DNA of 64,000 nt from Acidovorax sp. 69 (GCF_002797445.1 NZ_PGEP01000001.1:4278501-4342500); one strand, 5' to 3'. Counted from the first letter of the stretch, positions 55,144 through 62,814 are shown. Translations and numbers: made by a program. Notes: generated by a model from the letters alone, not told the origin.

Positions 55144-56078
55144 TCGGAGTCCTTGGGCGCGCTGAAAGCCGGGTCTGCGGACGCAAACACACGCGGCACC
55201 TCCGCACGGTGGAAGCCCGCGTAAGGCTTCACTGCAGCCCTCTGCTGCGTGGCGGCATCGGGCACGCGCAGCGGCCAGCCCAGGCGCATCTGCGGCCGCG
55301 CGCCATCTACGCGCAGCGTGGTGCCGCTGATAAAGCTGGCAGCCGGGCTGAGCAGGAACGCGATGGCGGCCGACACTTCGGCCTCGTTGCCAAAGCGGCC
55401 CAGCGGCACGGTTTGCGGCATGGCGCGCAGCATTTGGGCAGCGGCAGGCGGGTAGTTGTCCATGCCGCTCGATGCGATGTAACCCGGCGCCACGGCGTTC
55501 ACGCGCACGCCGCTGCAGGCCCATTCGAGCGCGGCGGTTTCGGTCAAGCTGACCATGCCCGCGCGCGCTGCACCGCTGTGCCCCATGCCGGGCATGGAGC
55601 CCCACATGTCGGCCACGATGTTGACAATGGAACCGCCGTTTTGCGCCATCCACTGCCGGTAACACTCGCGCGCCATCAGAAAGCCGCCGGTGAGGTTGGT
55701 GTGGAGCACGGCCTCCCAGCCCTTGGCGCTGATGGATTCCAGGGGCGACATGAACTGCCCGCCCGCGTTGTTCACCAGACCATTAATGCGGCCCTGCGCT
55801 GCCAGTACCTGCTGCACCAGCAGCGCTACCGCGTCTTCGGAGCGGATGTCACAGGCATGCCAGGACGCGGCGCCACCGTCGGCGGTGATCTCGTCAGCAA
55901 CGGCCTGCAGCTTCTCCGGCTTGCGGCCGACCAGCACTGCGTGCGCGCCCAGGCGGGCCAGCTCGTGTGCGGTGCAACGGCCAATGCCCGAGCCGCCTCC
56001 GGTGACGATGACCACCTGGCCATCGAACAGGCCGGGCGCAAACACAGACTGGTAGGCAGTGGGGGCCGTGGGGTTCAT
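55140..56078 (-). CDS. Short-chain dehydrogenase/reductase (AtuB position; peroxisomal enoyl-reductase-like)
   Basis: A 312-residue SDR. The cofactor motif TGGGSGIGRCTAHEL is at about residues 26-40, and NNAGG and NIVADMWGSMPGMGHSGAARAGM follow. The usual Tyr-x3-Lys catalytic pair is replaced by SGAAR, as in the trans-2-enoyl-CoA reductase (PECR) relatives, so it may reduce an enoyl-CoA or use another residue. It is the first structural gene of the operon, 13 bp downstream of the TetR gene and overlapping the carboxylase beta start. In atu clusters the corresponding SDR is thought to act on a terpene alcohol or intermediate. Confidence 0.88.
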   Translation of the reverse strand: MNPTAPTAYQSVFAPGLFDGQVVIVTGGGSGIGRCTAHELARLGAHAVLVGRKPEKLQAVADEITADGGAASWHACDIRSEDAVALLVQQVLAAQGRINGLVNNAGGQFMSPLESISAKGWEAVLHTNLTGGFLMARECYRQWMAQNGGSIVNIVADMWGSMPGMGHSGAARAGMVSLTETAALEWACSGVRVNAVAPGYIASSGMDNYPPAAAQMLRAMPQTVPLGRFGNEAEVSAAIAFLLSPAASFISGTTLRVDGARPQMRLGWPLRVPDAATQQRAAVKPYAGFHRAEVPRVFASADPAFSAPKDSE

Positions 56079-56091
56079 TGCTCGCCGGGTT

Positions 56092-56844
56092 TTAGGGGTG
56101 GATGAAAAGCGAAAGGGCTTCGTCAGTCAGTGCATCGAGCGACTTGCCCTTTTTGGGCGAGAACCACTGCACGGCCCAGTTGAGGGCGCCGAAGATGAAC
56201 AGCCGCGCCACGCCGGGATCTGCCTGCAGAGCGCCCTGCTGCGCCAGCGCTCCAAGCGCGGGCATCCACGCGGCCTCGTAACTGTCTTTGAGCCGCGCAA
56301 TGCCTTTGCGCTGCGCGGGCGTGAGCGACCGCCATTCGTACAGCATGACCGGGATGAAGCTGCTGCGCGGACCGAGCAGGATTTCAAAATGGTGGCGAAT
56401 GAGGGTGCGCAGCTGCTCGCGCGCAGAGGCATCGGCGGCCAGCGCTTGCAACGCCTGCTGCTGGCTCTGCGCGGCCATGGTCATGCCCTCGCTCATCACC
56501 GCATGCAGCAGGGCACTTTTGCTTTCAAAGTGATAGAACGGCGAGCCGCTGTGCATGCCAGCCGCCGCTGCAATGTCACGCGTGCTGGTGGCGGCAAAGC
56601 CCTGGGTGCGAAACAGCTTGGCGGCGCCGTCCATGAGTTTGCGGCGGCGGTTGCCATCGTCAAGCTCTTCGGGCGTTTTGCGAGGGCGGCCACGGCGGCG
56701 GGGTTCTTCGTCGGCGGATGATTTTTCGGCGTCGACGGGATTGGAGGAAGAGGCCGCCGCTGCACGGCTGCGGGGGCGAGGGCGAGCGGAGGTTTTGCTG
56801 GGAGCGGTGGCAATGGCGTTGGTGCGCCGCACGGGTGATTCCAT
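56092..56844 (-). CDS. TetR family regulator of the carboxylase operon (AtuR-like)
   Basis: A 250-residue TetR protein with a long basic/Ala-Pro-rich N-terminal extension (about residues 1-55, including RRRGRPRKTPEE). The helix-turn-helix is KLMDGAAKLFRTQGFAATSTRDIAAAAGMHSGSPFYHFESKSALL and the helical C-terminal domain is TetR_C-like. It is the first gene of the operon running to the BKACE gene and has a perfect palindrome 33 bases upstream, likely its autoregulatory operator. Confidence 0.9.
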   Translation of the reverse strand: MESPVRRTNAIATAPSKTSARPRPRSRAAAASSSNPVDAEKSSADEEPRRRGRPRKTPEELDDGNRRRKLMDGAAKLFRTQGFAATSTRDIAAAAGMHSGSPFYHFESKSALLHAVMSEGMTMAAQSQQQALQALAADASAREQLRTLIRHHFEILLGPRSSFIPVMLYEWRSLTPAQRKGIARLKDSYEAAWMPALGALAQQGALQADPGVARLFIFGALNWAVQWFSPKKGKSLDALTDEALSLFIHP

Positions 56845-56876
56845 GTGGGCACGATATCAAAACTGCTTATTTTTAG

Positions 56877-56890
56877 CAAGCAAGTGCTTG
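56877..56890. promoter_or_regulatory. Putative operator of the atu-like operon regulator
   Basis: CAAGCA-AG-TGCTTG is a perfect inverted repeat with a two-base spacer, upstream of the tetR start at 56844 and within AT-rich promoter-like DNA. Confidence 0.6.
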
Positions 56891-56942
56891 GTGAAAATAA
56901 GCGCCTGAAATGTTGTTAGTTTTTGGGACTTTAGAGTATTTG

Positions 56943-57000
56943 CTTTTTTTGGCTTCTAGTGCCGGTTGAATAAGCGCCAGTAGCTATTATTTCTGCAGCA
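56943..57000. repeat. AGCTAT-type hairpin element, copy 6 (left outer arm)
   Basis: TTTTTTGGCTTCTAGTGCCG, then GAATAAGCGCCAGTAGCTAT followed by TATTTCTGCAGCA. It is in opposite orientation to copy 7 at 57866, so the two frame the whole repeat region. Confidence 0.75.
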
Positions 57001-57019
57001 TTTGATCCGGAACTATCTG

Positions 57020-57122
57020 TGCGGTTGAGTTTGTCGAAGCGTGTGTGCCACGACAACCGCTCGGGCTGGGCTTGTCGAAGCCTGTGCGCCCGCCCCACCC
57101 GTTCGGGCTGAGCTTGTCGAAG
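57020..57122. repeat. Three near-tandem half-copies of the TTCGACAAGCTC element
   Basis: GCGGTTGAGTTTGTCGAAG, CGCTCGGGCTGGGCTTGTCG and CGTTCGGGCTGAGCTTGTCG occur about 40 bases apart in the same orientation. The inverted partner, CTTCGACAAGCTCAGCCCG, is at 57832-57855. Confidence 0.8.
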
Positions 57123-57174
57123 CTGTGCGCTCACTCGACCGCACGCCTATGCAGAGGGCGGAGGCCGGGGTGTG

Positions 57175-57238
57175 CGCCCGGCGGCGCAGTGGCTTTCTTT
57201 TGCTTCGCCAAAAGAAAGCCACCAAAGAAAAGGCGACC
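57175..57238. repeat. CTTTCTTTTGCTTCGCC palindromic repeat, left copy
   Basis: GGCTTTCTTTTGCTTCGCC is followed by its own complement AAAAGAAAGCC, then AAGAAAAGGCGACCC. An inverted copy, GGGTCGCCTTTTCTTTGG then CTTTCTTTTGGCG-AAGCAAAAGAAAG, is at 57708-57760. Confidence 0.85.
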
Positions 57239-57541
57239 CTACACGCTGCGTCCCTTCGCTTCGCTGCGGGCAACCTGCGGTGCTCGCGTCCAGCGGGGTC
57301 TCGCTCGAACTCGCTCCACTGCGTTGCGCTCAGACAATCGCGAGCCCTGATCCGCTGGCCGCTGCGCTCCTCGGCGCATCCTGAAGGGAACCCGGGGGAT
57401 CGGACATCCATGCGGGCCATTGCTGCGCTCGGCCCCGAACGCGCGGGCGCTTCGCGCTGCGCAGCCTGGGCCGAGCGAAGTGATGGCCCGTGAGGCTGTT
57501 CGGCTGTTGGGCTCCTCACCCCTGCGGGCTGCGCCTGCGGC

Positions 57542-57664
57542 GGGGCGGTTGCGGGGTGAACACGCGCGTCGGAGCGCGCGTGCCTCGTGAACTGACTCGC
57601 CGTGGTTGTCCGAGCGGCGCGCGCAGCGCACAGCGAGTTCCACGGCGCACCCCGCAACCGCCCC
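57542..57664. repeat. 17-base perfect inverted repeat in the centre of the region
   Basis: GGGGCGGTTGCGGGGTG (57542-57558) and CACCCCGCAACCGCCCC (57648-57664) are exact complements about 90 bases apart. Between them are smaller hairpins such as ACGCGCG/CGCGCGT. Confidence 0.85.
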
Positions 57665-57707
57665 GACGCAGGTTTGCCCCCACGCACCGCGTGGGGGTCG
57701 CAGACTG

Positions 57708-57790
57708 GGGGTCGCCTTTTCTTTGGTAACTTTCTTTTGGCGAAGCAAAAGAAAGTTACTCGCATGCCGGGGCGACAACCCGGCCTCCGC
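57708..57790. repeat. CTTTCTTTTGCTTCGCC palindromic repeat, right copy (inverted)
   Basis: It mirrors 57130-57238, extending through GGGGCGACAACCCGGCCTCC, which corresponds to GGAGGCCGGGG at the left copy. Confidence 0.85.
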
Positions 57791-57829
57791 ACTCAAGACG
57801 AGCATGCTTCTCAAACCAGCACGCCCAAG

Positions 57830-57856
57830 CTTCGACAAGCTCAGCCCGAACGGTTG
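57830..57856. repeat. TTCGACAAGCTC half-element, inverted partner of 57020-57122
   Basis: AGCTTCGACAAGCTCAGCCC followed by GAACGG is the complement of the copy at 57099-57122. Confidence 0.85.
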
Positions 57857-57865
57857 GAAAAGGCT

Positions 57866-57925
57866 TCGAAGCTATAAAAACAATAGCTGCCAGCGCTTTA
57901 TTCACAAGCACCAGCAGCCAAAACA
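57866..57925. repeat. AGCTAT-type hairpin element, copy 7 (right outer arm)
   Basis: AAACAATAGCTGCCAGCGCT, then TTATTCACAAGCACCAGCAGCCAAAAC. It is inverted relative to copy 6. Confidence 0.75.
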
Positions 57926-57961
57926 ACCAAGATAAGAGGTCCAGAGTGCGCCAGAATCCGG

Positions 57962-58240
57962 CCAACACCTTTACCGAAAGATCGTTCGGCAAGCTGCACG
58001 ATCCACGCCGCTCGCGCAGCGGCCAGGATTCAGCTCCTGCTGAAATCTGGCCTCCTCTTTTACCGACAACCCGTCGGCCTGCCTCGCAGTCCACGCCGCT
58101 GACGCGGCTACCCTTTAGACTGCGCTGAAGTTGGGACGGCGCTTTTACCGAAAGATCTTTCAGCCCGCTGCGCGGTCCCCGCCGCTCACGCGGCGGCCTG
58201 ATTTCAGCTCTTGCTGAAATCAGGCTTTCTCTTTTCCATA
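57962..58240. repeat. Three degenerate tandem hairpin modules
   Basis: Modules start near 57968, 58055 and 58143, each with TTTACCGA, a GC hairpin (CCGCTCGCGCAGCGG, CGCTGACGCGG, GCCGCTCACGCGGC) and, in the first and third, ATTCAGC-TCCT-GCTGAAAT or ATTTCAGC-TCTT-GCTGAAAT. The third module overlaps the last codons and stop of the downstream hydratase gene. Confidence 0.7.
58197..58224 (-). terminator. 12-base hairpin spanning the hydratase stop codon
   Basis: CCTGATTTCAGC-TCTT-GCTGAAATCAGG is a perfect stem. The gene's TGA (58204-58206 on the minus strand) is inside it. Without a clear T-run it may act as an mRNA 3' end structure. Confidence 0.5.
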
Positions 58241-58983
58241 AATGCCGAGAAAGCCTCGCGCGCCGCTGGCTCGCGCAGCATGCGGCCAAAGCTCACGCCC
58301 TCCTCTGCCATCACCTCCAGCACCTTTGCCGTCTGCCCACCCTTCATCAACCGCTTGGTCTCGATGAGCGCAGACAACGGCTTGGCTGCGAGCTTCTTGG
58401 CTTGCGCCTGGGCTACCCCATTGCATTCCGTGGGTGGCACCACGCGATTGACCAAGCCCACTTCCAGCGCCGCCTCGGCCATGAAAGGCTCGCCCAGCAG
58501 CAACGCCTCGGCCGCACGGTGGTAGCCCATCATTTGCGGCACCAGCAGGCTCGAAGCCGCTTCAGGGCACAGGCCCAGGTTGACGAAGGGCATGGAAAAC
58601 GCCGCGTTATCGCCCGCGTAAACCAAATCGCAATGGAACAACATGGTCGTACCAATGCCCACGGCCGGGCCGCACACCGAGGCAATCACCGGCTTGGGGA
58701 AGGTGGCGATGCCGCGCAGGAAGCGGAACACCGGCGAGTCTTGGGTAGCAGGCGGCTGCTGCAGAAAGTCGCCAATGTCATTGCCAGCACTGAAGATGGC
58801 CACGTCGCCCTGGAACACCACCACGCGCACACTGGCATCGGCCTTGGCTGCATCCAGCGCATCGGCCATGGCGGCGTACATGGCGCCTGTGATGGAGTTC
58901 TTCTTGTCGACGCGGTTGAAGGTGATGGTGGACACACCCGCTTCGGTGTGGACAAGGATGTCTTGGGTGGTGGCTTCGGTCAT
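58204..58983 (-). CDS. Enoyl-CoA hydratase
   Basis: A 259-residue crotonase-fold enzyme starting at ATG 58983. Oxyanion-hole motifs are AIFSAGNDIGDF (about residues 61-72) and ASVCGPAVGIGTTMLFHCDLVYA, with the active-site stretch MPFVNLGLCPEAASSLLVPQMMG. It ends KRKPDFSKS, a common tail for the group. It lies at the downstream end of a minus-strand beta-oxidation run with thioesterases, a hydrolase, thiolase and hydroxyacyl-CoA dehydrogenase. Confidence 0.92.
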   Translation of the reverse strand: MTEATTQDILVHTEAGVSTITFNRVDKKNSITGAMYAAMADALDAAKADASVRVVVFQGDVAIFSAGNDIGDFLQQPPATQDSPVFRFLRGIATFPKPVIASVCGPAVGIGTTMLFHCDLVYAGDNAAFSMPFVNLGLCPEAASSLLVPQMMGYHRAAEALLLGEPFMAEAALEVGLVNRVVPPTECNGVAQAQAKKLAAKPLSALIETKRLMKGGQTAKVLEVMAEEGVSFGRMLREPAAREAFSAFMEKRKPDFSKS

Positions 58984-59055
58984 GGTGGTGAAGGTTCCGG
59001 GGTCTGATGGATGGGGGCGAAAAGAATGCCAGGCGCAGCACAACGGGCCGACTTC

Positions 59056-59907
59056 CTATTCCTTGTAATAAACGATCTGGTGGCTGGTGGCCAGCATGAT
59101 GCCCGCCTCATTCCACAGCTGCACGGTCTGGTCGAAGAAACCATTGCGAAACTCCTGCCCGCGCGCCTGGCCGAGCAGGTAACCACTGCCCGTGGCCTGC
59201 AGTTGTGCCGCGGTGGCGTGGAAGTACACGGTGATCGACACGGTGCCCGCAGGCACCTGGCGCGCGCGGCGCAGCCACACGCGAGGGAAGAACACATCGG
59301 CCAGCCCGGTCAGTGCACAAAAGTCGAGCGGGCGCTGCGGCGCGTCGCGCATCCACAACTGGGTCAGACTGTGGTCACCGCTGCCGTCCCAGGTGCGCGG
59401 GATGAAACCGGCGATGGGGCGCATCTCGTAGCGGTTCAGCCATTCCACCGCACCGGGCGGTGCCACGATGGCCTTGTGCTCTGCAGGCGGCGGCACCTCA
59501 GGCATGGGCACATCGCCCACGCTCCAGGTGTCGCGACGCACCGCCGTCACCGCCGTGCCCGTGGTAGTGACTACCTGCGCGCCCTCGGCATCGGACTGCA
59601 GGATGGACAAGGTCCAGTGCTGGGTGGATCGGTTGGTACGCACGGGCACGGCCTGCACCGTGAAGGCCCCAGAAGTTAAAGCGCCCGCGTAGTTGACGGT
59701 GAGCGACAGCGGGTCGCCCAGCCGGTCGGGGTGCTGCAAGATGGCCTGCAGCAGCGTGGCCGCGGTGATGCCGCCAAACGGGCCCACCATGTTCCAGTAG
59801 CCGGGATGGGTCTGCCCTGCGTACTGACCAGGCGATGACGAAGATGGCGTCAGCGCAAGCGCCTCGTCCAGTGGATGGATGGAAGAAGAAGAAGAAGAAA
59901 AACTCAT
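59056..59907 (-). CDS. TesB-like acyl-CoA thioesterase (double hot-dog)
   Basis: A 283-residue protein with two hot-dog halves, like acyl-CoA thioesterase II-type proteins. The first half has GYWNMVGPFGGITAATLLQAIL and the second GLADVFFPRVWLRR and VSITVYFHA; the C-terminal GFFDQTVQLWNEAGIMLATSHQIVYYKE is typical. Residues 4-9 are a poly-Ser run encoded by a TCT trinucleotide repeat. It presumably releases acyl groups from CoA. It is 72 bp upstream of the hydratase gene and 30 bp downstream of the hydrolase gene. Confidence 0.88.
   Translation of the reverse strand: MSFSSSSSSIHPLDEALALTPSSSSPGQYAGQTHPGYWNMVGPFGGITAATLLQAILQHPDRLGDPLSLTVNYAGALTSGAFTVQAVPVRTNRSTQHWTLSILQSDAEGAQVVTTTGTAVTAVRRDTWSVGDVPMPEVPPPAEHKAIVAPPGAVEWLNRYEMRPIAGFIPRTWDGSGDHSLTQLWMRDAPQRPLDFCALTGLADVFFPRVWLRRARQVPAGTVSITVYFHATAAQLQATGSGYLLGQARGQEFRNGFFDQTVQLWNEAGIMLATSHQIVYYKE
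59882..59899. repeat. GAA trinucleotide repeat (six units) at the thioesterase 5' end
   Basis: Six consecutive GAA units on the plus strand encode the poly-Ser of the thioesterase N-terminus. Changes in unit number would keep the frame. Confidence 0.9.
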
Positions 59908-59937
59908 GATGCTGCAAGTGTGCCGCCAAACGGCAGG

Positions 59938-60819
59938 TCAGGCCGTCGTGCCCGCGACTGCCCGGGGCATCCCACCCAGCCCAGCGAGCGCCTCTGCGGC
60001 ACGCGGCCACAGGCTCTGGCGAAACTGATCGCGAAAGAACCCGAAATGTCCGATGCGGCGCACCTGCAGATCGGCCGGGGTGATGCTCTCTACCCGGCGC
60101 TCGGTGTTGACATACAGGTTGACGAGGTTGTGCGTGCCGCGCAGCGTCATCAGCTCGTCGTCGCTCATCGACAACGCCAGCACCGGAAAACGCACTGCGC
60201 CATAACTTGCTGCGACCGCTGCGCCCTCGGCCCCCACGCTGTAGGTGGGGTTCAGACACCAGCGGCGCCATTGCAGGATGACACCCGCAGGCAAATCACC
60301 CACTTTCTTGAGCATGCGCCCCGGAAAGTACCCGCACAGGCGCGTGGCCAGCGGCACCAGCACCCACCAGAAATACGGAACCATGCGCTTGAGCTTGGGC
60401 GCGTTGTCGCGCCAGTAGCCACTGCCTGCGGCCACGCTGAGCAGACCATCGACCTGCTCGGGCTTCTGTAGCAAACCCGGCAACTGCGCGCCCAGGCTGT
60501 GCCCCAGCAAGTACAGCGGCTGCGACGGGAGCGCCGCCTTGGCGGCAGAGATCACCGCCTCGTAGTCCTGCGCCCAATCCAGCAAGTCCGCCTTCACATC
60601 GCGCATCAGGCCCTGCAATGAATCGCCATGGCCCCGGTAGTCGAACGTGGTGACCCGGAACCCCTGCTGCGCCATCCACAGTGCAAAAGCCTCGTAAAAC
60701 GACTGCCGCACCCCCATCGCGCCGCCAATGACCACACTGGCGCGTGGCGCGCCCTCGGGTTCGTAGACACGCAGTGCCAAAGACACTGCCCCGTTGACCT
60801 GCAAGGTTTGCTTGTTCAT
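59938..60819 (-). CDS. Alpha/beta hydrolase
   Basis: A 293-residue alpha/beta-fold hydrolase. The nucleophile elbow is LLGHSLGAQLPGLL (Ser at about residue 105); an upstream FDYRGHGDSLQGL and the late RIGHFGFFRDQFRQSLW supply the oxyanion-side loop and the probable catalytic His. It resembles serine aminopeptidase S33/lipase-type cytoplasmic esterases; the substrate is unknown. It shares the strand and spacing of the beta-oxidation genes, so an ester or acyl-CoA substrate is plausible. Confidence 0.88.
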   Translation of the reverse strand: MNKQTLQVNGAVSLALRVYEPEGAPRASVVIGGAMGVRQSFYEAFALWMAQQGFRVTTFDYRGHGDSLQGLMRDVKADLLDWAQDYEAVISAAKAALPSQPLYLLGHSLGAQLPGLLQKPEQVDGLLSVAAGSGYWRDNAPKLKRMVPYFWWVLVPLATRLCGYFPGRMLKKVGDLPAGVILQWRRWCLNPTYSVGAEGAAVAASYGAVRFPVLALSMSDDELMTLRGTHNLVNLYVNTERRVESITPADLQVRRIGHFGFFRDQFRQSLWPRAAEALAGLGGMPRAVAGTTA

Positions 60820-60887
60820 GTCTGTCTCCTTGTGTCGAAACCGATCTACGTCGGCTTGAAAAGAAAACGATCGCTGAGGATTCGGCC

Positions 60888-60922
60888 TTGGCTTCGACAG
60901 GCTCAGCCCGAACGGGTGGGTG
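60888..60922. repeat. TTCGACAAGCTC half-element
   Basis: GGCTTCGACAGGCTCAGCCC followed by GAACGGGTGGG matches the right half of the dispersed inverted repeat. No partner half was found within 100 bases. Confidence 0.7.
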
Positions 60923-60973
60923 TGATTGCCCCGCCCTTATGTATTCACACCCCACCCTCATGGGCGTAGCGAG

Positions 60974-61066
60974 CGGCTTTCAGGCTAGGCGGACGGAGCG
61001 CAGCAACCGGAACGTACTTGCGGTACGTGAGGATTGCGAGCACCGCCCAACGACGCATGAAAGCCG
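60974..61066. repeat. Long imperfect palindrome upstream of the hydrolase, downstream of the thiolase
   Basis: CGGCTTTCA (60974-60982) pairs with TGAAAGCCG (61058-61066), and ACGTAC-TTGCG-GTACGT (61012-61028) forms the tip; GGCGG and CCGCC add internal pairing. The whole 93 bases could fold into one cruciform, probably a bidirectional transcript end or another dispersed repeat. Confidence 0.75.
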
Positions 61067-61078
61067 CGCAGTAGCCAG

Positions 61079-62278
61079 TTACAACGCCTCGATGATGCCG
61101 GCGGCGCCTTGGCCTGTTCCTACGCACATCGTGACCATCCCGTACTTCAGCTTGTGCCGGCGCAGCGCATGCACCACCGTCGCCGCACGGATGGCACCGG
61201 TAGCACCCAGCGGATGCCCCAATGCAATGGCGCCCCCCATGGGGTTCACGTTCGCAGGGTTCAGGCCCAGCGTATTGATCACCGCCAGCGACTGGGCCGC
61301 AAACGCTTCGTTCAGCTCATACCAGCCGATGTCGTCACTCTTGAGGCCCGCATAACGCAGGGCCGCAGGAATGGCTTCGATAGGGCCAATGCCCATGATC
61401 TCGGGCGGCACGCCGCGCGCTGCGTAGCTCACAAAACGGGCCAGGGGCGTCAGGCCAAACTGTTTCACCGCCTTTTCGCTGGCCACGATGAGCGCACCCG
61501 CACCGTCGCTGGTCTGCGAGCTGTTGCCCGCCGTGACACTGCCACGCGCGGCAAACACGGGCCGGAGCTTGGCCAGGCCTTCCAGCGACGTGTCGGGGCG
61601 GGGGCCTTCGTCCAGGCTCACGGTGCGGCGCTTTTCCACCACTTCGCCGGTGGCGAGGTTGGGCGAACGCTCGACGATCTCATAGGGCGTTATTTCGTCG
61701 GTGAACTCACCGGCCTTTTGCGCCTTGATGGCACGCAGATGGGATTCGAGCGCGAAGGCGTCTTGCGCCTCGCGGCTGACCTTCCACTGCTGGGCGACCT
61801 TTTCGGCGGTGAGGCCCATGCCGTAGGCGATGCCCACGTTCTCGTCGCGCGCAAAAATTTCGGCGTTGAACGAAGGCTTGTTGCCGCCCATGGGCACCAG
61901 GCTCATGGACTCGGCGCCACCAGCGATCAGAACGTCGGCCTCGCCCACACGGATGCGGTCGGCGGCCATCTGCAGCGCGGTGATGCCCGATGCGCAAAAG
62001 CGGTTCACTGTGACGCCGCCCACGGGGTGGTTGAACGCCAGGCCCACGGCAATGCGCGCCATGTTCATGCCTTGCTCGCCCTCGGGGAACGAGCAGCCGA
62101 TGATGGCGTCTTCAATGGCCTTGGGGTCCAGCGTGGGGACCTGCAGCATGGCGCTTTGGATGGCGGCGACCAGCAGGTCGTCGGGGCGGGTGTTCTTGAA
62201 ATAGCCGCGGCCGGAGCGCCCGATGGGCGTGCGCGTGGCAGCAACGATGTAGGCGTCCTGGACTTGTTTTTGAGCCAT
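61079..62278 (-). CDS. Acetyl-CoA C-acyltransferase (FadA-like thiolase)
   Basis: A 399-residue thiolase completing beta-oxidation. The nucleophile Cys is in [17 protein letters not shown] (about residue 93), followed by [33 protein letters not shown] and VTMCVGTGQGAAGI with the second Cys. It lies 15 bp downstream of the DUF4442 gene and is in the same run as the hydroxyacyl-CoA dehydrogenase gene, forming the classical pair. Confidence 0.95.
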   Translation of the reverse strand: MAQKQVQDAYIVAATRTPIGRSGRGYFKNTRPDDLLVAAIQSAMLQVPTLDPKAIEDAIIGCSFPEGEQGMNMARIAVGLAFNHPVGGVTVNRFCASGITALQMAADRIRVGEADVLIAGGAESMSLVPMGGNKPSFNAEIFARDENVGIAYGMGLTAEKVAQQWKVSREAQDAFALESHLRAIKAQKAGEFTDEITPYEIVERSPNLATGEVVEKRRTVSLDEGPRPDTSLEGLAKLRPVFAARGSVTAGNSSQTSDGAGALIVASEKAVKQFGLTPLARFVSYAARGVPPEIMGIGPIEAIPAALRYAGLKSDDIGWYELNEAFAAQSLAVINTLGLNPANVNPMGGAIALGHPLGATGAIRAATVVHALRRHKLKYGMVTMCVGTGQGAAGIIEAL

Positions 62279-62293
62279 GGTGTTGAAACTCCT

Positions 62294-62803
62294 TCAATTC
62301 TTGGCGGGGCGGCTGGAAGGAATCCAGGCCCACGTAAATACACATTCGACCGGCTCCACGCCGGCGTCGTCGGTCACGGAGACCGCCACCTGCACCTCGC
62401 CCTTGTCGCTGGCCTGCATGGCGGCGCGCTGCTCGGCCGTGAGCGTGGCCACGGCCTTCAAGCCGCCGGTGGCGCGCTTCTTGAACGCCATGGAGAGCTC
62501 CTTGGCCAGCGGGATGCAGTCGTCGCGCACGTTCATGCCCACCACCATGCCGGTGGCCGTTTCGGCCAGCAGGTTCATGGCCGAGGCATGCACACCACCA
62601 ATGTGGTTCTGCACGCGATGCTCGTTGGCCAGGTGCACCTCGACGCGCTCAGGGGTGAGCGATACGAACTTCACCCCGGCCGTGCCGGTGAAGGGCACAG
62701 CCCGGCGCAAGATGATGTTCTGCACGAAGCCACGCATGAAGGCGGGCGCCTCGTCCAGGCGCATCAGCGAGCGCTGGAGTTTGTTGGGGGCGTGGTCCGT
62801 CAT
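62294..62803 (-). CDS. DUF4442 hot-dog fold protein
   Basis: A 169-residue single hot-dog domain protein of the DUF4442 type, related to acyl-CoA thioesterases. Visible features are HRVQNHIGGVHASAMNLLAETATGMVVGM, where NHIGGVHA aligns with the active-site helix of hot-dog thioesterases, and the late VSVTDDAGVEPVECVFTWAW. Activity is unproven. Its position between thiolase and dehydrogenase genes suggests proofreading or release of acyl-CoAs in the pathway. Confidence 0.87.
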   Translation of the reverse strand: MTDHAPNKLQRSLMRLDEAPAFMRGFVQNIILRRAVPFTGTAGVKFVSLTPERVEVHLANEHRVQNHIGGVHASAMNLLAETATGMVVGMNVRDDCIPLAKELSMAFKKRATGGLKAVATLTAEQRAAMQASDKGEVQVAVSVTDDAGVEPVECVFTWAWIPSSRPAKN

Positions 62804-62814
62804 AGCGATGCCGA

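Larger units (their letters stand above)
56909..58196. other. Gene-free composite repeat region
   Basis: About 1.3 kb without a credible gene. It consists of concentric inverted copies of three dispersed repeat families (see separate entries), a GC-rich centre with further hairpins, and a right-hand array of hairpin modules. Open frames here have repeat-derived composition and no recognisable domain. Confidence 0.8.

Noticed and set aside
57020..57122. CRISPR-like array suggested by three regularly spaced repeats
   Set aside because: The repeats are imperfect half-copies of a dispersed element, only three in number, with no cas genes.
57756..58289. 177-codon minus-strand frame across the hairpin modules
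   Set aside because: Its apparent internal protein repeats come from the DNA modules, it overlaps the hydratase gene, and it shows no domain.
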